Shown: piece after piece, positions 17,632 through 26,374 of the stretch
How positions within the stretch are numbered: position 1 is the first letter of the stretch
Layout of the letters: every line of letters begins with the position of its first letter
NCBI RefSeq assembly: GCF_000427405.1
Contig: NZ_KE386491.1
Span: 3,021,001-3,085,000 of the forward strand
Direction: 5' to 3'
Source: Flectobacillus major DSM 103
GTDB taxonomy: Bacteria > Bacteroidota > Bacteroidia > Cytophagales > Spirosomataceae
Length of the DNA: 64,000 bases
The notes under the pieces: model-generated
What the model was told of the DNA's origin: nothing
What the model saw: only the letters and a program-made list of their open reading frames with translations
Databases searched by the model: none
Position numbers and translations under genes: made by a program

Positions 17632-18042
17632 CTAAGCATGTGCTTCTAGCCATTCTTCACCATTTTCGTAAACCTCTTTTTTCCAGATAGGCACAACCTC
17701 TTTGAGCGTATCGATCAACCATTTACAAGCCTCGAACGAAGCCGCACGATGAGGAGTAGCCACGGCAATTACAACCGCTACATCGCCAATAGACAACACT
17801 CCTTTGCGATGAACCATCACCACTTTTTCGATGTCCCATTGCTGGCAAGCCTGATCGGCTAAGTCCTGCATTTTCTTGACAGCCATAGTATCGTAAGTTT
17901 CAAACTCCAAACGTACAACAGCCTTTGATTTATTATGATTACGAACCGTTCCAATAAACACATCGACAGCTCCTGCCCTTTCTGACTGAGCGGCATCTAT
18001 ACAAGCCTGTATATTGATAGGTTGATCTGAAATAGCTATCAT
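17632..18042 (-). CDS. moaE: Molybdopterin synthase catalytic subunit
   Basis: The large subunit of molybdopterin synthase, which inserts sulfur into precursor Z using thiocarboxylated MoaD. The length, 136 residues, is normal. The motifs GAVDVFIGTVRNHNKSK and MVHRKGVLSIGDVAVVIAVA are diagnostic. HRAASFEACKWLIDTLKEVV and IWKKEVYENGEEW carry the conserved Arg and the catalytic Lys pair. It follows folA with only 5 nt between, so the two form an operon. No other moa genes are in the window, so the rest of the molybdenum cofactor pathway must lie elsewhere. Confidence 0.95.
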   Translation of the reverse strand: MIAISDQPINIQACIDAAQSERAGAVDVFIGTVRNHNKSKAVVRLEFETYDTMAVKKMQDLADQACQQWDIEKVVMVHRKGVLSIGDVAVVIAVATPHRAASFEACKWLIDTLKEVVPIWKKEVYENGEEWLEAHA

Positions 18043-18047
18043 GGGTT

Positions 18048-18545
18048 TTATGCGTCTTTTTTATGATAAGTAACAAAAGAAAAAGGAACAGCGTGTTTTT
18101 CGTCGATCACAAAATCGGTACGCTCTATTTCTTGCCAAACAGTTGGCTCTAATGAAGGGAAAAAAGCATCGCCTTCAAAGCCTTGTAATACCTCGGTCAA
18201 ATAAACTATATCGGCCAAAGGCAAAGCCAAACGGTATATCTCGGCACCTCCAATAACAAAAGCTTCTGATGGCTCAATCTGTTGTGCTTGGGCAATGGCC
18301 TCCTCCAACGACCCCACCGTAATACAGCCTTCTACCCGATATTCAGGATTACGACTAATAATAATGGTAGTTCGGTTAGGTAAAGGTTTGCCTATTGATT
18401 CAAATGTTTTGCGACCCATTATGATTACATGTCCTGTAGTACGACGTTTAAACATTTTGAGGTCTTCGGGCAAATGCCAAATCAATTGGTTGTTATGACC
18501 AATTACGCCATTAGTGGCAGCGGCCACAATAATAGATAGTTTCAA
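18048..18545 (-). CDS. folA: Dihydrofolate reductase
   Basis: Reduces dihydrofolate to tetrahydrofolate with NADPH. At 165 residues it is typical. SIIVAAATNGVIGHNNQLIW holds the substrate and NADPH loop with the conserved W; the following HLPEDLKMFKRRTTG has the catalytic acidic residue (LPED). HVIIMGRKTFESIGKPLPNR is the cofactor-binding signature, and FVIGGAEIYRLALPLAD the GG motif. It is the first gene of a folA-moaE operon; a TAATTTTG box lies about 30 nt upstream of the start. Confidence 0.97.
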   Translation of the reverse strand: MKLSIIVAAATNGVIGHNNQLIWHLPEDLKMFKRRTTGHVIIMGRKTFESIGKPLPNRTTIIISRNPEYRVEGCITVGSLEEAIAQAQQIEPSEAFVIGGAEIYRLALPLADIVYLTEVLQGFEGDAFFPSLEPTVWQEIERTDFVIDEKHAVPFSFVTYHKKDA

Positions 18546-18998
18546 AGCAATATTTTTTATAAAATGATATACACAAAATTACGCATTTTCTCTAGGCAAT
18601 AGGTCAAATACACCTATTCATCCTAAATTTGTCAAGCTATTATAAAACTGTACCGTAGCAGATACTACAACATTTTATTCAATTGTATTATGTTATAATA
18701 TTTATAATTATTTTTTAATATAACAATATATGCGTTTATCCCTATTAAGTCTCCTTAGTGTATTTAATTAGAATTTGTTCTAACAAAAAAGTATAATTGA
18801 ATATTGAAACTTTGACTATGACAAAAATAGGTAATATTCATAGGGCTATTTCAATACTGTTTTGTAAACTACAGTACAACTTACAAATATTAATATAGGT
18901 AGAACTCAAAATGCTGGTGGAGGTTTCTGTCAGCTTTTTTTTTAGCCTATTGCCTTTTGTTTTCCACGAGTATATTTCTAAAAAATCACCGTATTTAG
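18546..18998. other. AT-rich divergent intergenic region
   Basis: About 450 bases between the folA start and the next + strand gene. It contains the folA promoter box at its left end and an AT-rich stretch around 18690-18730 with a weak TGTTATA/TATAACA inverted repeat. No gene was recognised. Confidence 0.5.
18574..18581 (-). promoter_or_regulatory. Putative -7 box (TAATTTTG) for folA-moaE
   Basis: The reverse complement is TAATTTTG, 29 nt upstream of the folA start. A possible -33 TTTG (complement of 18605-18608) lies 23 nt further upstream. Confidence 0.45.
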
Positions 18999-19631
18999 AT
19001 GAAAAATATATTACGCAATATATTTGGCCCTTCCAAAGAAGAAATCTGGTCGCAACTAGAACAGCAAATCAATGCAAGAGTGGTACATACCCAACGGTTT
19101 TTATCGTCGGATATTAAGGTTTTGGTAGAACATAAAAACTGGACGATTGTATTGGATACATTTCATCGCCATGAAGGAAAAACCCAAATACCTTATACAC
19201 GAATGCGATGTGCTTATGATAACCGAGATGGGTTTCGTTTTATGATTAAGAAAGAAGGCTTTTTTAGTGACTTAGCAAAATACTTTGGGATGCAAGACAT
19301 AGAAATCGGCGACCGTATTTTTGACGACACTTTTATATTACAAAGTAAAAATCCTGCTCAAATCAAAACTTTATTAGAGCTTGACAGTATCAAACAACAC
19401 TTTATGGCTTTATCTGAGCTGTCGCTTTTTATGGTAAAAGTAAAAGATGATGAAGGCTATTGGGGACAAACTTTTCCTGAGGGTGTCGACGAGCTTTATT
19501 TAGAAGTTCGTGGTATTCTAAAAAACCTAGAACAACTCAAAGTGATGTTTATGCTATTTGCTGAAATAATGGATAGGCTTTGCCAAATTGGTTCGGCCTA
19601 CGAAACACCCCCCAATATTATATTAAAATAA
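18999..19631 (+). CDS. Conserved-looking soluble protein of unknown function
   Basis: 210 residues, no signal peptide and no clear membrane helix. It alternates predicted beta strands (IKVLVEHKNWTIVLDTFHRH, YTRMRCAYDNRDGFRFMIKK) with the acidic motif IGDRIFDDTFILQSKNPAQI in the middle and a long helical C-terminus (LKNLEQLKVMFMLFAEIMDR). I do not recognise the family. It is a lone gene, convergent with carB and separated from it by a bidirectional terminator. Start choice: the ATG at 18999 gives a compact reading frame with good codon use; no Shine-Dalgarno is seen, as elsewhere here. Confidence 0.7.
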   Translation: MKNILRNIFGPSKEEIWSQLEQQINARVVHTQRFLSSDIKVLVEHKNWTIVLDTFHRHEGKTQIPYTRMRCAYDNRDGFRFMIKKEGFFSDLAKYFGMQDIEIGDRIFDDTFILQSKNPAQIKTLLELDSIKQHFMALSELSLFMVKVKDDEGYWGQTFPEGVDELYLEVRGILKNLEQLKVMFMLFAEIMDRLCQIGSAYETPPNIILK

Positions 19632-19669
19632 AAACCTCCGACTGCCGAAAGGCAATTGGAGGTTTTTAT
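19630..19669. terminator. Bidirectional terminator between the unknown gene and carB
   Basis: The stem AAAACCTCC / GGAGGTTTT contains an inner TGCC-GAAA-GGCA tetraloop hairpin, with A-rich left and T-rich right flanks. Confidence 0.85.
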
Positions 19670-19685
19670 TTAAGCATTCAAGAAT

Positions 19686-22511
19686 CTATCTTGACAAATA
19701 CAGGTTTCGTTCGCCGTACACTTTGCGGAAAAACTCATCCTTCAAAGAATCAATAAAGTAAATAGCTTCACCCGTTGATTTCATTTCTGGGCCTAATTCC
19801 ATGTTCACATTCGGGAATTTATTGAACGAGAATACTGGAATTTTGATAGCCCATCCATTTTTCTTTGGTTGGAAGTTGAACTCGCTTAATTTTGCTCCTA
19901 ACATTACCTTCGTAGCGTAGTTTACGTAAGGCTCTTGGTAAGCTTTACAAATAAACGGTACAGTACGAGATGCTCTTGGGTTGGCTTCGATAATATACAC
20001 AACCTCATCTTTTATGGCAAACTGGATATTGATAAGTCCTTTTGTTTGGAGTGCCAAAGCGATTTTCTTAGTGTGTTCTTCTATCTGACGAATTACATTT
20101 TCTGACAAATCGAATGGAGGTAACACCGAGTGTGAGTCGCCCGAGTGGATACCCGCAGGCTCGATATGCTCCATGATACCAATAATATATACATCTTCTC
20201 CATCGCAAATAGCATCAGCTTCTGCTTCAATAGCATTTTCGAGGAAGTGGTCAAGTAAGATTTTATTACCTGGAATATCACGCAAAATATCAACAACGTG
20301 TTGCTCTAATTCCTCTTCGTTGATAACGATTTTCATCGATTGTCCACCCAATACATAAGAAGGACGTACCAGCAAAGGATAGCCTAATTCACGACCTAAC
20401 TCGGCAGCATTATCTGCGTCTTCGCATACACCAAATTTAGGGAAAGGAATATCGTTTTCACGCAACAATGAAGAGAATGCACCACGGTCTTCGGCCAAGT
20501 CGAGGGCTTCAAAAGAAGTACCAATAATTTTGATACCATATTTAGAAAGTTTTTCGGCCAATTTCAAGGCTGTTTGTCCGCCCAATTGTACGATAACACC
20601 TTCTGGTTTTTCGTGCTGAATAATGTCGTAAACGTGTTCCCAGAAAACTGGTTCAAAGTATAATTTATCAGCAATATCGAAGTCGGTCGAAACGGTTTCG
20701 GGGTTTGAGTTAATCATGATAGCCTCGTAGCCTGCTTCTTTAGCAGCCAAGATACCATGCACACAAGAGTAGTCAAACTCGATACCTTGCCCGATACGGT
20801 TAGGACCAGAACCCAATACTACTACTTTTTTCTTGTTGTTGGTTACAGATTCGTTGTCTAACGAAGCCGAACCTTGCGAGAAAGTAGAGTAGAAATAAGG
20901 TGTTTTTGCTTCAAACTCGGCAGCACAAGTATCTACGCATTTATAAACACGTGTAATACCCAAGTTTTTACGACGTTCGTACACTTCAGATTCCAAACAA
21001 CGCAAAGAGTAAGCAATCTGACGGTCGGCAAAGCCTTTGTGTTTAGCTTCTTCTAATAGTTCTTTTGGAACAGAGTGAATATTATATTTTTCTAATTCGT
21101 TTTCTACTCTTACCAAATCCTCCACTTGGTACAAAAACCATTTGTCGATTTTGGTAACATTACGAATTGTTTTGAACGAAATACCCATTTTGAAGGCATC
21201 GTAGATATGGAAAAGGCGATTCCAAGAAGGATTAGCCAACGACTTCATAATAGCGTCTTGGTCACGCAAGCCTTTACCATCGGCACCCATACCATTGCGT
21301 TTGATTTCGAGCGACTGACAAGCTTTTTGAAGAGCCTCTTGGAAATTGCGACCAATACCCATAGCCTCACCTACCGACTTCATTTGTAGTCCGAGGGTTT
21401 TGTCGGCACCGTGGAATTTGTCAAAATTCCAACGAGGAACTTTTACAATTACGTAGTCAAGAGCAGGTTCAAAAAATGCAGAAGTACTACCTGTAATAGC
21501 ATTGGTAAGCTCGTCGAGGTTGTAACCAATAGCCATTTTAGCAGCGATTTTGGCAATTGGATAACCAGTTGCTTTTGAAGCCAAAGCCGACGAACGAGAT
21601 ACACGAGGGTTGATTTCGATAGCAATGATATCGTCGGTATCAGGATTCAAGGCAAACTGAACATTACAACCGCCTGCAAATTTACCGATAGCATTCATCA
21701 TTTTGATAGCCATATCACGCATTTTCTGATAGATAGTATCAGGCAATGTCATAGCAGGAGCTACCGTAATTGAGTCGCCAGTGTGAATACCCATTGGGTC
21801 GAAGTTCTCGATAGAACAGATAATAATTACGTTTCCGAGGTTGTCACGCAATAGCTCCAATTCGTATTCTTTCCATCCCATAATAGACTGCTCTACCAAT
21901 ACTTCGTGAGTTGGCGAAGCGTGCAATCCTTTGTTAAGAGCTGCATCGAAGTCTTTGGGTTCATTCACAAAACCGCCACCAGTTCCACCCAAGGTAAATG
22001 AAGGGCGAATTACCAATGGGAAGCCTGTTTCCTGTGCAATTTCTTTACCTTCCAAGAAAGAGCGAGCAGTACGTCCTTTACAAACGCCTACACCGATTTC
22101 TAGCATCTTTAATCGGAATTTTTCACGGTCTTCGGTAGTTTCAATGGCCTTGATGTCAACACCAATGATACGAACGTCGTATTTTTCCCAGATACCAGCA
22201 GCGTCGCAATCAATAGCTAAATTTAATGCCGTCTGACCACCCATAGTTGGTAAAACGGCATCAACGTTATGTTTCTCTAAGATTTCAATAATGGACTTTT
22301 TCTCAAGCGGCTTCAGATATACATGGTCTGCATTGAGAGGGTCTGTCATAATCGTGGCAGGGTTCGAGTTAATCAAAATAACTTCGATGCCTTCTTCACG
22401 AAGAGAGCGAGCCGCTTGCGAGCCAGAATAGTCAAATTCGCAAGCCTGACCGATGATAATTGGACCTGAACCGATAATGAGAACGGACTTGATGGATGTG
22501 TCTTTGGGCAC
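19686..22511 (-). CDS. carB: Carbamoyl-phosphate synthase large subunit, without the C-terminal allosteric domain
   Basis: Makes carbamoyl phosphate from bicarbonate, ATP and ammonia supplied by CarA, feeding pyrimidine and arginine synthesis. It has 941 residues. Both synthetase halves are complete: the first opens with VLIIGSGPIIIGQACEFDYS and has PTMGGQTALNLA and EINPRVSRSSALASKATGYP; the second opens with VVVLGSGPNRIGQGIEFDYS and has IEANPRASRTVPFICKAYQE. E. coli CarB is 1073 residues, with a regulatory MGS-like domain after about residue 935; here the protein ends at the corresponding point (KVYGERNLYLSR). Whether this is usual in this lineage was not checked. carA is not in the window. 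Confidence 0.96.
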   Translation of the reverse strand: MPKDTSIKSVLIIGSGPIIIGQACEFDYSGSQAARSLREEGIEVILINSNPATIMTDPLNADHVYLKPLEKKSIIEILEKHNVDAVLPTMGGQTALNLAIDCDAAGIWEKYDVRIIGVDIKAIETTEDREKFRLKMLEIGVGVCKGRTARSFLEGKEIAQETGFPLVIRPSFTLGGTGGGFVNEPKDFDAALNKGLHASPTHEVLVEQSIMGWKEYELELLRDNLGNVIIICSIENFDPMGIHTGDSITVAPAMTLPDTIYQKMRDMAIKMMNAIGKFAGGCNVQFALNPDTDDIIAIEINPRVSRSSALASKATGYPIAKIAAKMAIGYNLDELTNAITGSTSAFFEPALDYVIVKVPRWNFDKFHGADKTLGLQMKSVGEAMGIGRNFQEALQKACQSLEIKRNGMGADGKGLRDQDAIMKSLANPSWNRLFHIYDAFKMGISFKTIRNVTKIDKWFLYQVEDLVRVENELEKYNIHSVPKELLEEAKHKGFADRQIAYSLRCLESEVYERRKNLGITRVYKCVDTCAAEFEAKTPYFYSTFSQGSASLDNESVTNNKKKVVVLGSGPNRIGQGIEFDYSCVHGILAAKEAGYEAIMINSNPETVSTDFDIADKLYFEPVFWEHVYDIIQHEKPEGVIVQLGGQTALKLAEKLSKYGIKIIGTSFEALDLAEDRGAFSSLLRENDIPFPKFGVCEDADNAAELGRELGYPLLVRPSYVLGGQSMKIVINEEELEQHVVDILRDIPGNKILLDHFLENAIEAEADAICDGEDVYIIGIMEHIEPAGIHSGDSHSVLPPFDLSENVIRQIEEHTKKIALALQTKGLINIQFAIKDEVVYIIEANPRASRTVPFICKAYQEPYVNYATKVMLGAKLSEFNFQPKKNGWAIKIPVFSFNKFPNVNMELGPEMKSTGEAIYFIDSLKDEFFRKVYGERNLYLSR

Positions 22512-22925
22512 GGCTGTACTTATGTTAGTTTAAATAATTACGATTTATATAATATTAAATAACTGAGTAGTTTGTAGTATGCCTATTTATTTATACATTG
22601 CTTTTAGCAAGAATGAATAGGATAGGCTCAAAAATTGCACAAAGTTAATAGATTGAGCCGAAATAAGAAGGCTAGATTCATATTTATTGAATTTTTAAAA
22701 TTAATTCTCCAAATATTCCATTTTACAATTTCTTCATTTTCAGGTTATTATCATACTACTGTAAGTCAAATAGACATTAGAATTTAGCTATTGTCTTGTT
22801 GAGCATAGTATTCAAGTATCTGTATGAGTGGGTTACTCATACTGCTAGTAAATAGCTAATAATCAATACAATTCGGTTATTGTACTTACGAGTTTTAGTT
22901 GTACTAAAGCTTGTTATAAATCGTA
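22512..22925. other. Intergenic region upstream of carB
   Basis: About 410 bases between carB and the first M28 peptidase gene, both on the minus strand. It holds a putative carB promoter box at 22640-22647, giving a 5' leader of about 120 nt. No conserved riboswitch fold was recognised. Confidence 0.45.
22640..22647 (-). promoter_or_regulatory. Putative -7 box (TAACTTTG) for carB
   Basis: The reverse complement is TAACTTTG, a perfect TAnnTTTG match, 129 nt upstream of the carB start. Confidence 0.35.
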
Positions 22926-23966
22926 TTATTTCAACTTTTGTGTACCCTGAGCCAGCTCCCAAGCAATATAGAATACGAGTTGAGCTCTTTTTTGAAGTAT
23001 ATCAAATTGAATTTTTTCAACATCATCACTTGGTTTATGATAATCTTCGTGTTCTCCGTTGGTAAAAAAGATGATAGGAATATTATGTTTGGCAAAATTG
23101 TAGTGGTCAGAGCGGTAGTACAATTGTAGAGGGTGCATCTCTGAATTGAAGCTATAATCAAGCGACAAATGGGTATATGTTTCGTTGATTTCAGTAAGAA
23201 TTTTATCGAGCTTAGGGCTAATTTTGTCTGACCCAATTACATAGACATAATTAGAGTCGTTTTCGGTAATATGATAAGAGTCGACACGGCCAACCATATC
23301 AATATTGAGGTCACAAATAATTTTTGAGAGTGGAATAACAGGCTTTTCGGTATAATATTCCGAACCTAAAAGTCCCATTTCTTCGCCTGTAACTGTCATA
23401 AATAGCAAACTTCTTTTAGGTTGAAAGCCGTCGTGCAGAGCTTGTGCAAAAGCCGAAGCAATGGCCAATACAGAAGTTGTACCCGAGCCGTCGTCGTCGG
23501 CACCATTATTAACTTTTCCGTTTTGTGTACCTATGTGGTCGTAATGTGCCGTAATCACAATTACCTCATCTTTGTGTTCGCTTCCTTCTATAAAGCCCAA
23601 TACATTTTCGGTAGCAATAACACCTCTTCCTTTTTTATTTTTGGCTGTGGGGTTATGGATAACGCTGTATTGTTCGCCAAAATATTTTTTGATATAAAAT
23701 GGCTGAAAATATGATTTTTGCTGTAGGCTATCTGCTACAATGGGTAAAAGGCCATTGGCTTGGAAGTGGTTTGCAATATAAACAGCGGCTTTTTTTTGCC
23801 CAACCGAACCCGTAAAACGTCCTTCGAGTTGGTCGGAAGCCAAAAAGGTAAGATGTTTTTTTAGTAATGGTTGACTAATTATTTGAGCGTATTTGATAGC
23901 TATTGAGTCTTGTGCTTGTGTAATGAAGGGAACAAAGAGAAAAAGAAAAGGTAAAATTTGTTTCAT
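22926..23966 (-). CDS. Exported M28-family zinc aminopeptidase
   Basis: A 346-residue secreted zinc metallopeptidase. The signal peptide is KQILPFLFLFVPFITQAQ. The metal ligands of family M28 are all readable: His in TAHYDHIG, Asp in NNGADDDGSGTTS, the Glu pair in VTGEEMGLLGSEYY, Asp in LNIDMVGRVD, and His in EDYHKPSDDVEKI. There is no PA insert, unlike the longer paralogue upstream. It is transcribed in the same direction as that paralogue with a terminator-like hairpin between them. Substrate is unknown; the likely role is peptide breakdown in the periplasm or outside. Confidence 0.93.
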   Translation of the reverse strand: MKQILPFLFLFVPFITQAQDSIAIKYAQIISQPLLKKHLTFLASDQLEGRFTGSVGQKKAAVYIANHFQANGLLPIVADSLQQKSYFQPFYIKKYFGEQYSVIHNPTAKNKKGRGVIATENVLGFIEGSEHKDEVIVITAHYDHIGTQNGKVNNGADDDGSGTTSVLAIASAFAQALHDGFQPKRSLLFMTVTGEEMGLLGSEYYTEKPVIPLSKIICDLNIDMVGRVDSYHITENDSNYVYVIGSDKISPKLDKILTEINETYTHLSLDYSFNSEMHPLQLYYRSDHYNFAKHNIPIIFFTNGEHEDYHKPSDDVEKIQFDILQKRAQLVFYIAWELAQGTQKLK

Positions 23967-23988
23967 GAAAATGATGTTAAAAAGGTAA

Positions 23989-24035
23989 AAAAGTAAAAAA
24001 CAAAGAGGTAAAAGTATGGTACTATTACCTCTTTG
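23989..24035 (-). terminator. Terminator after the PA-domain M28 peptidase gene
   Basis: An 11-bp stem CAAAGAGGTAA / TTACCTCTTTG (24001-24011 with 24025-24035). On the minus strand it is followed by a T-rich run (complement of about 23989-24000). Confidence 0.7.
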
Positions 24036-24056
24036 TCTACAAACTTGTCAACCCAA

Positions 24057-25655
24057 CTAAGGCTTATTAGAATCTACCACAATTCGTTTGTCACGGTTGG
24101 CCAACTCCCAAGTCATGTAATAAACCAATTTGGCACGTTTTTCCATTTTGTTAAATTCGATTTTCTCAACGTCGTCGGTTGGTTGGTGATAATCTTCGTG
24201 AACGCCATTGAAGAAAAATGCTACTGGAATCTTATTTTTGGCAAAGTTGTAATGGTCAGAACGGTAGTAAAAACGATTGGGGTCGTTAGGGTCGTTATAA
24301 CGGTAATCCAACTCCATTTTGGTATAAGTATTGTTGTTACTTTCCATGATTTGGTGCAATTCCGACGAAAGTTTATCAGAACCAATCACATAAATATAGT
24401 CGGGTTTGCCTTCATGCTCTTTGTCGGTACGGCCTACCATGTCAATATTGATATCACAAATGGTATTTTCGAGCGGAAGCACAGGGTGTCTTACATAAAA
24501 CTCAGAACCTAATAGACCTTTTTCTTCGCCTGTTACGGTCATAAACAAAATACTTCTACGAGGTTTTTTACCAGCTTTGGCAGCCTCGCCAAAAGCTTGA
24601 GCTACTTCCAATACCGATACCGTTCCAGAACCATCGTCATCGGCACCATTATAAATTTTTCCGTCATTTACACCTACGTGGTCGTAGTGCGACGTTACCA
24701 CGACAATCTCCTCCTTTTTGTCTGTTCCTTCCAAAAAGCCCAATACGTTATAGGTTTCTACAGGCACAATTGTTCTTTCGATTCTCAGGGCAGCAGCTTT
24801 AGGCTTTACCAAACTTGCTACCGATTTTTTGGTTTCTACGGTTTTTGCTTTGGCGGCATCCAAAGTAGCCACGTCGATACCCAGCAAATCGGCTCCCATA
24901 GCATTGCTAATATTCAGTACAGCAAAGTCTGCTCCTTTGGGTTCACCATCTTCTCTGAAACCCATACGAGCATTTCCAAAACGCTTCATCATTGTTTGGC
25001 GTTGCTTGATAGTCTTTTCAAAATCTTCATCCGACGACTTTGTGATTATCAACATAGCTTTAGCTCCTTTTTCTTTAGCTACAGCCATTTTATCTTTCCA
25101 GCTATCGGCTTTGCCCCATTTAGACATCTCGCTAGTACCCGAAAGCATAAATGAACCATCGGCCAAGCGAGGTTCGCCATCAATTACTACGATAACCTTA
25201 CCTTTAACATCCACCCCTTCAAAATCGTTTAAACGAGCGTCGTCGATGCCATAACCTACAAAGACAAGTTCAACTTGTTCTTCGGTATTGATAGGAGCTG
25301 TATTGCTTGTAATAAAATCCTGAAGATAGCGATAGGTTTTGTTAGCAGACTTGACATAAAACTCACCCCATCCTCTTTTTACTAAATCTACCAATTGAAA
25401 ATGTGATTTTTCGGGACCAACAATTCCTCTTAAGCCGTAGCTATCAAAATGTTTGGCAATATATTCGGCCGCCACTTTTTGTTCTGGCGAGCCAGTGTCA
25501 CGCCCTTTTAAGCTATCAGAAGCAATAAAAGTGAGATGTTTTTTTAAATCCTCGGCCTTGATGGTATTCGCAAATTTGGTAATCGTCTTATTTTGAGCAT
25601 TCAGACTACCGACGCTTGCGAATAATAGCACAAACGGAACAATTATTTTTTTCAT
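24057..25655 (-). CDS. Exported M28-family peptidase with PA-domain insert
   Basis: 532 residues from the ATG at 25655, which begins the signal peptide KKIIVPFVLLFASVGSLNAQ; a frame open to 25742 would add 29 residues that spoil the signal. A PA-like insert of about residues 110-300 carries LVFVGYGIDDARLNDFEGVD and VKGKVIVVIDGEP. The M28 catalytic core follows, with ligands in TSHYDHVG, YNGADDDGSGTVS, TGEEKGLLGSEFY, INIDMVGRTD and HEDYHQPTDDVEKI. It is a clear paralogue of the next gene downstream (same motifs and same ending style), probably from a tandem duplication followed by loss or gain of the PA domain. Confidence 0.93.
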   Translation of the reverse strand: MKKIIVPFVLLFASVGSLNAQNKTITKFANTIKAEDLKKHLTFIASDSLKGRDTGSPEQKVAAEYIAKHFDSYGLRGIVGPEKSHFQLVDLVKRGWGEFYVKSANKTYRYLQDFITSNTAPINTEEQVELVFVGYGIDDARLNDFEGVDVKGKVIVVIDGEPRLADGSFMLSGTSEMSKWGKADSWKDKMAVAKEKGAKAMLIITKSSDEDFEKTIKQRQTMMKRFGNARMGFREDGEPKGADFAVLNISNAMGADLLGIDVATLDAAKAKTVETKKSVASLVKPKAAALRIERTIVPVETYNVLGFLEGTDKKEEIVVVTSHYDHVGVNDGKIYNGADDDGSGTVSVLEVAQAFGEAAKAGKKPRRSILFMTVTGEEKGLLGSEFYVRHPVLPLENTICDINIDMVGRTDKEHEGKPDYIYVIGSDKLSSELHQIMESNNNTYTKMELDYRYNDPNDPNRFYYRSDHYNFAKNKIPVAFFFNGVHEDYHQPTDDVEKIEFNKMEKRAKLVYYMTWELANRDKRIVVDSNKP

Positions 25656-26374
25656 ATAAAGGTAATTTTGTTGATTGATTTCACGAAGATAAGCATTTTT
25701 TGGTTGAAGGAAGTAGCTCCTATACAGCACAAAGCACATCACTACAAATCAGACTTGCCAGATAGCTACACAGCTTAGCAACATCATGCCTCTTCATAAG
25801 AAGTCTTGAATAAAGACACCCATAAACCACTCATTTCTAAAAACCTAATAATCAATCAAATACAAAAAAACGTAGTATTTGATTAATTACCAAACAATTT
25901 TACCATACCATAATTATGACAGTTTTTATCAGAACACTTTTCAGTATTTCTTCTTTATAAAACCCCGTATTCATTTCGTAACTACTCAATTACAAGGCTT
26001 TTATGAGTGATTTTATAGCCTCTTGGCAGTAGTAAATTAGTCCATTTTTCTCTCAATTATCTTTTACCAATAACTATTTGTCAAAGATAATTTTCAACCC
26101 GCAAATACCCCTGTAGTGCTATAGATTTAGATATTCAAGAAGCTATTTGGTTTTTGTACTTATCCAAGAAAAAACATCATCTGCAAGAAAGCTACAGATA
26201 AAGCAAACAAAATAATTTTACAAGAAGTTAGAAGTATAATCATTGAGTAGCATCATGTTTTGGCCTATAAGTATTTATTGTTAGGCATTTGTAAAGATAT
26301 ACTTGCTGTTTTGCTAATAATTCTAATTAAATTTGTGTCAATTTCCGACAAAATATCATCAAATCACCCATTTA
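25656..26374. other. Long divergent intergenic region upstream of gcvP
   Basis: About 720 bases without a credible gene, between the divergent M28 and gcvP starts. It contains the gcvP promoter box and a weak 10-bp inverted repeat (25854-25863 with 25875-25884, loop A-rich). I see no glycine riboswitch tandem fold. Confidence 0.5.
26328..26335 (+). promoter_or_regulatory. Putative -7 box (TAAATTTG) for gcvP
   Basis: TAAATTTG matches the consensus and lies 40 nt before the ATG at 26375. A -33-like TTG is at 26303-26305. The box overlaps the earlier in-frame start candidate at 26333, which argues for the ATG at 26375. Confidence 0.5.

Noticed and set aside
25656-26374. Glycine riboswitch upstream of gcvP
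   Set aside because: The promoter box lies only 40 nt before the start codon, leaving no room for the aptamer, and no tandem fold was seen.
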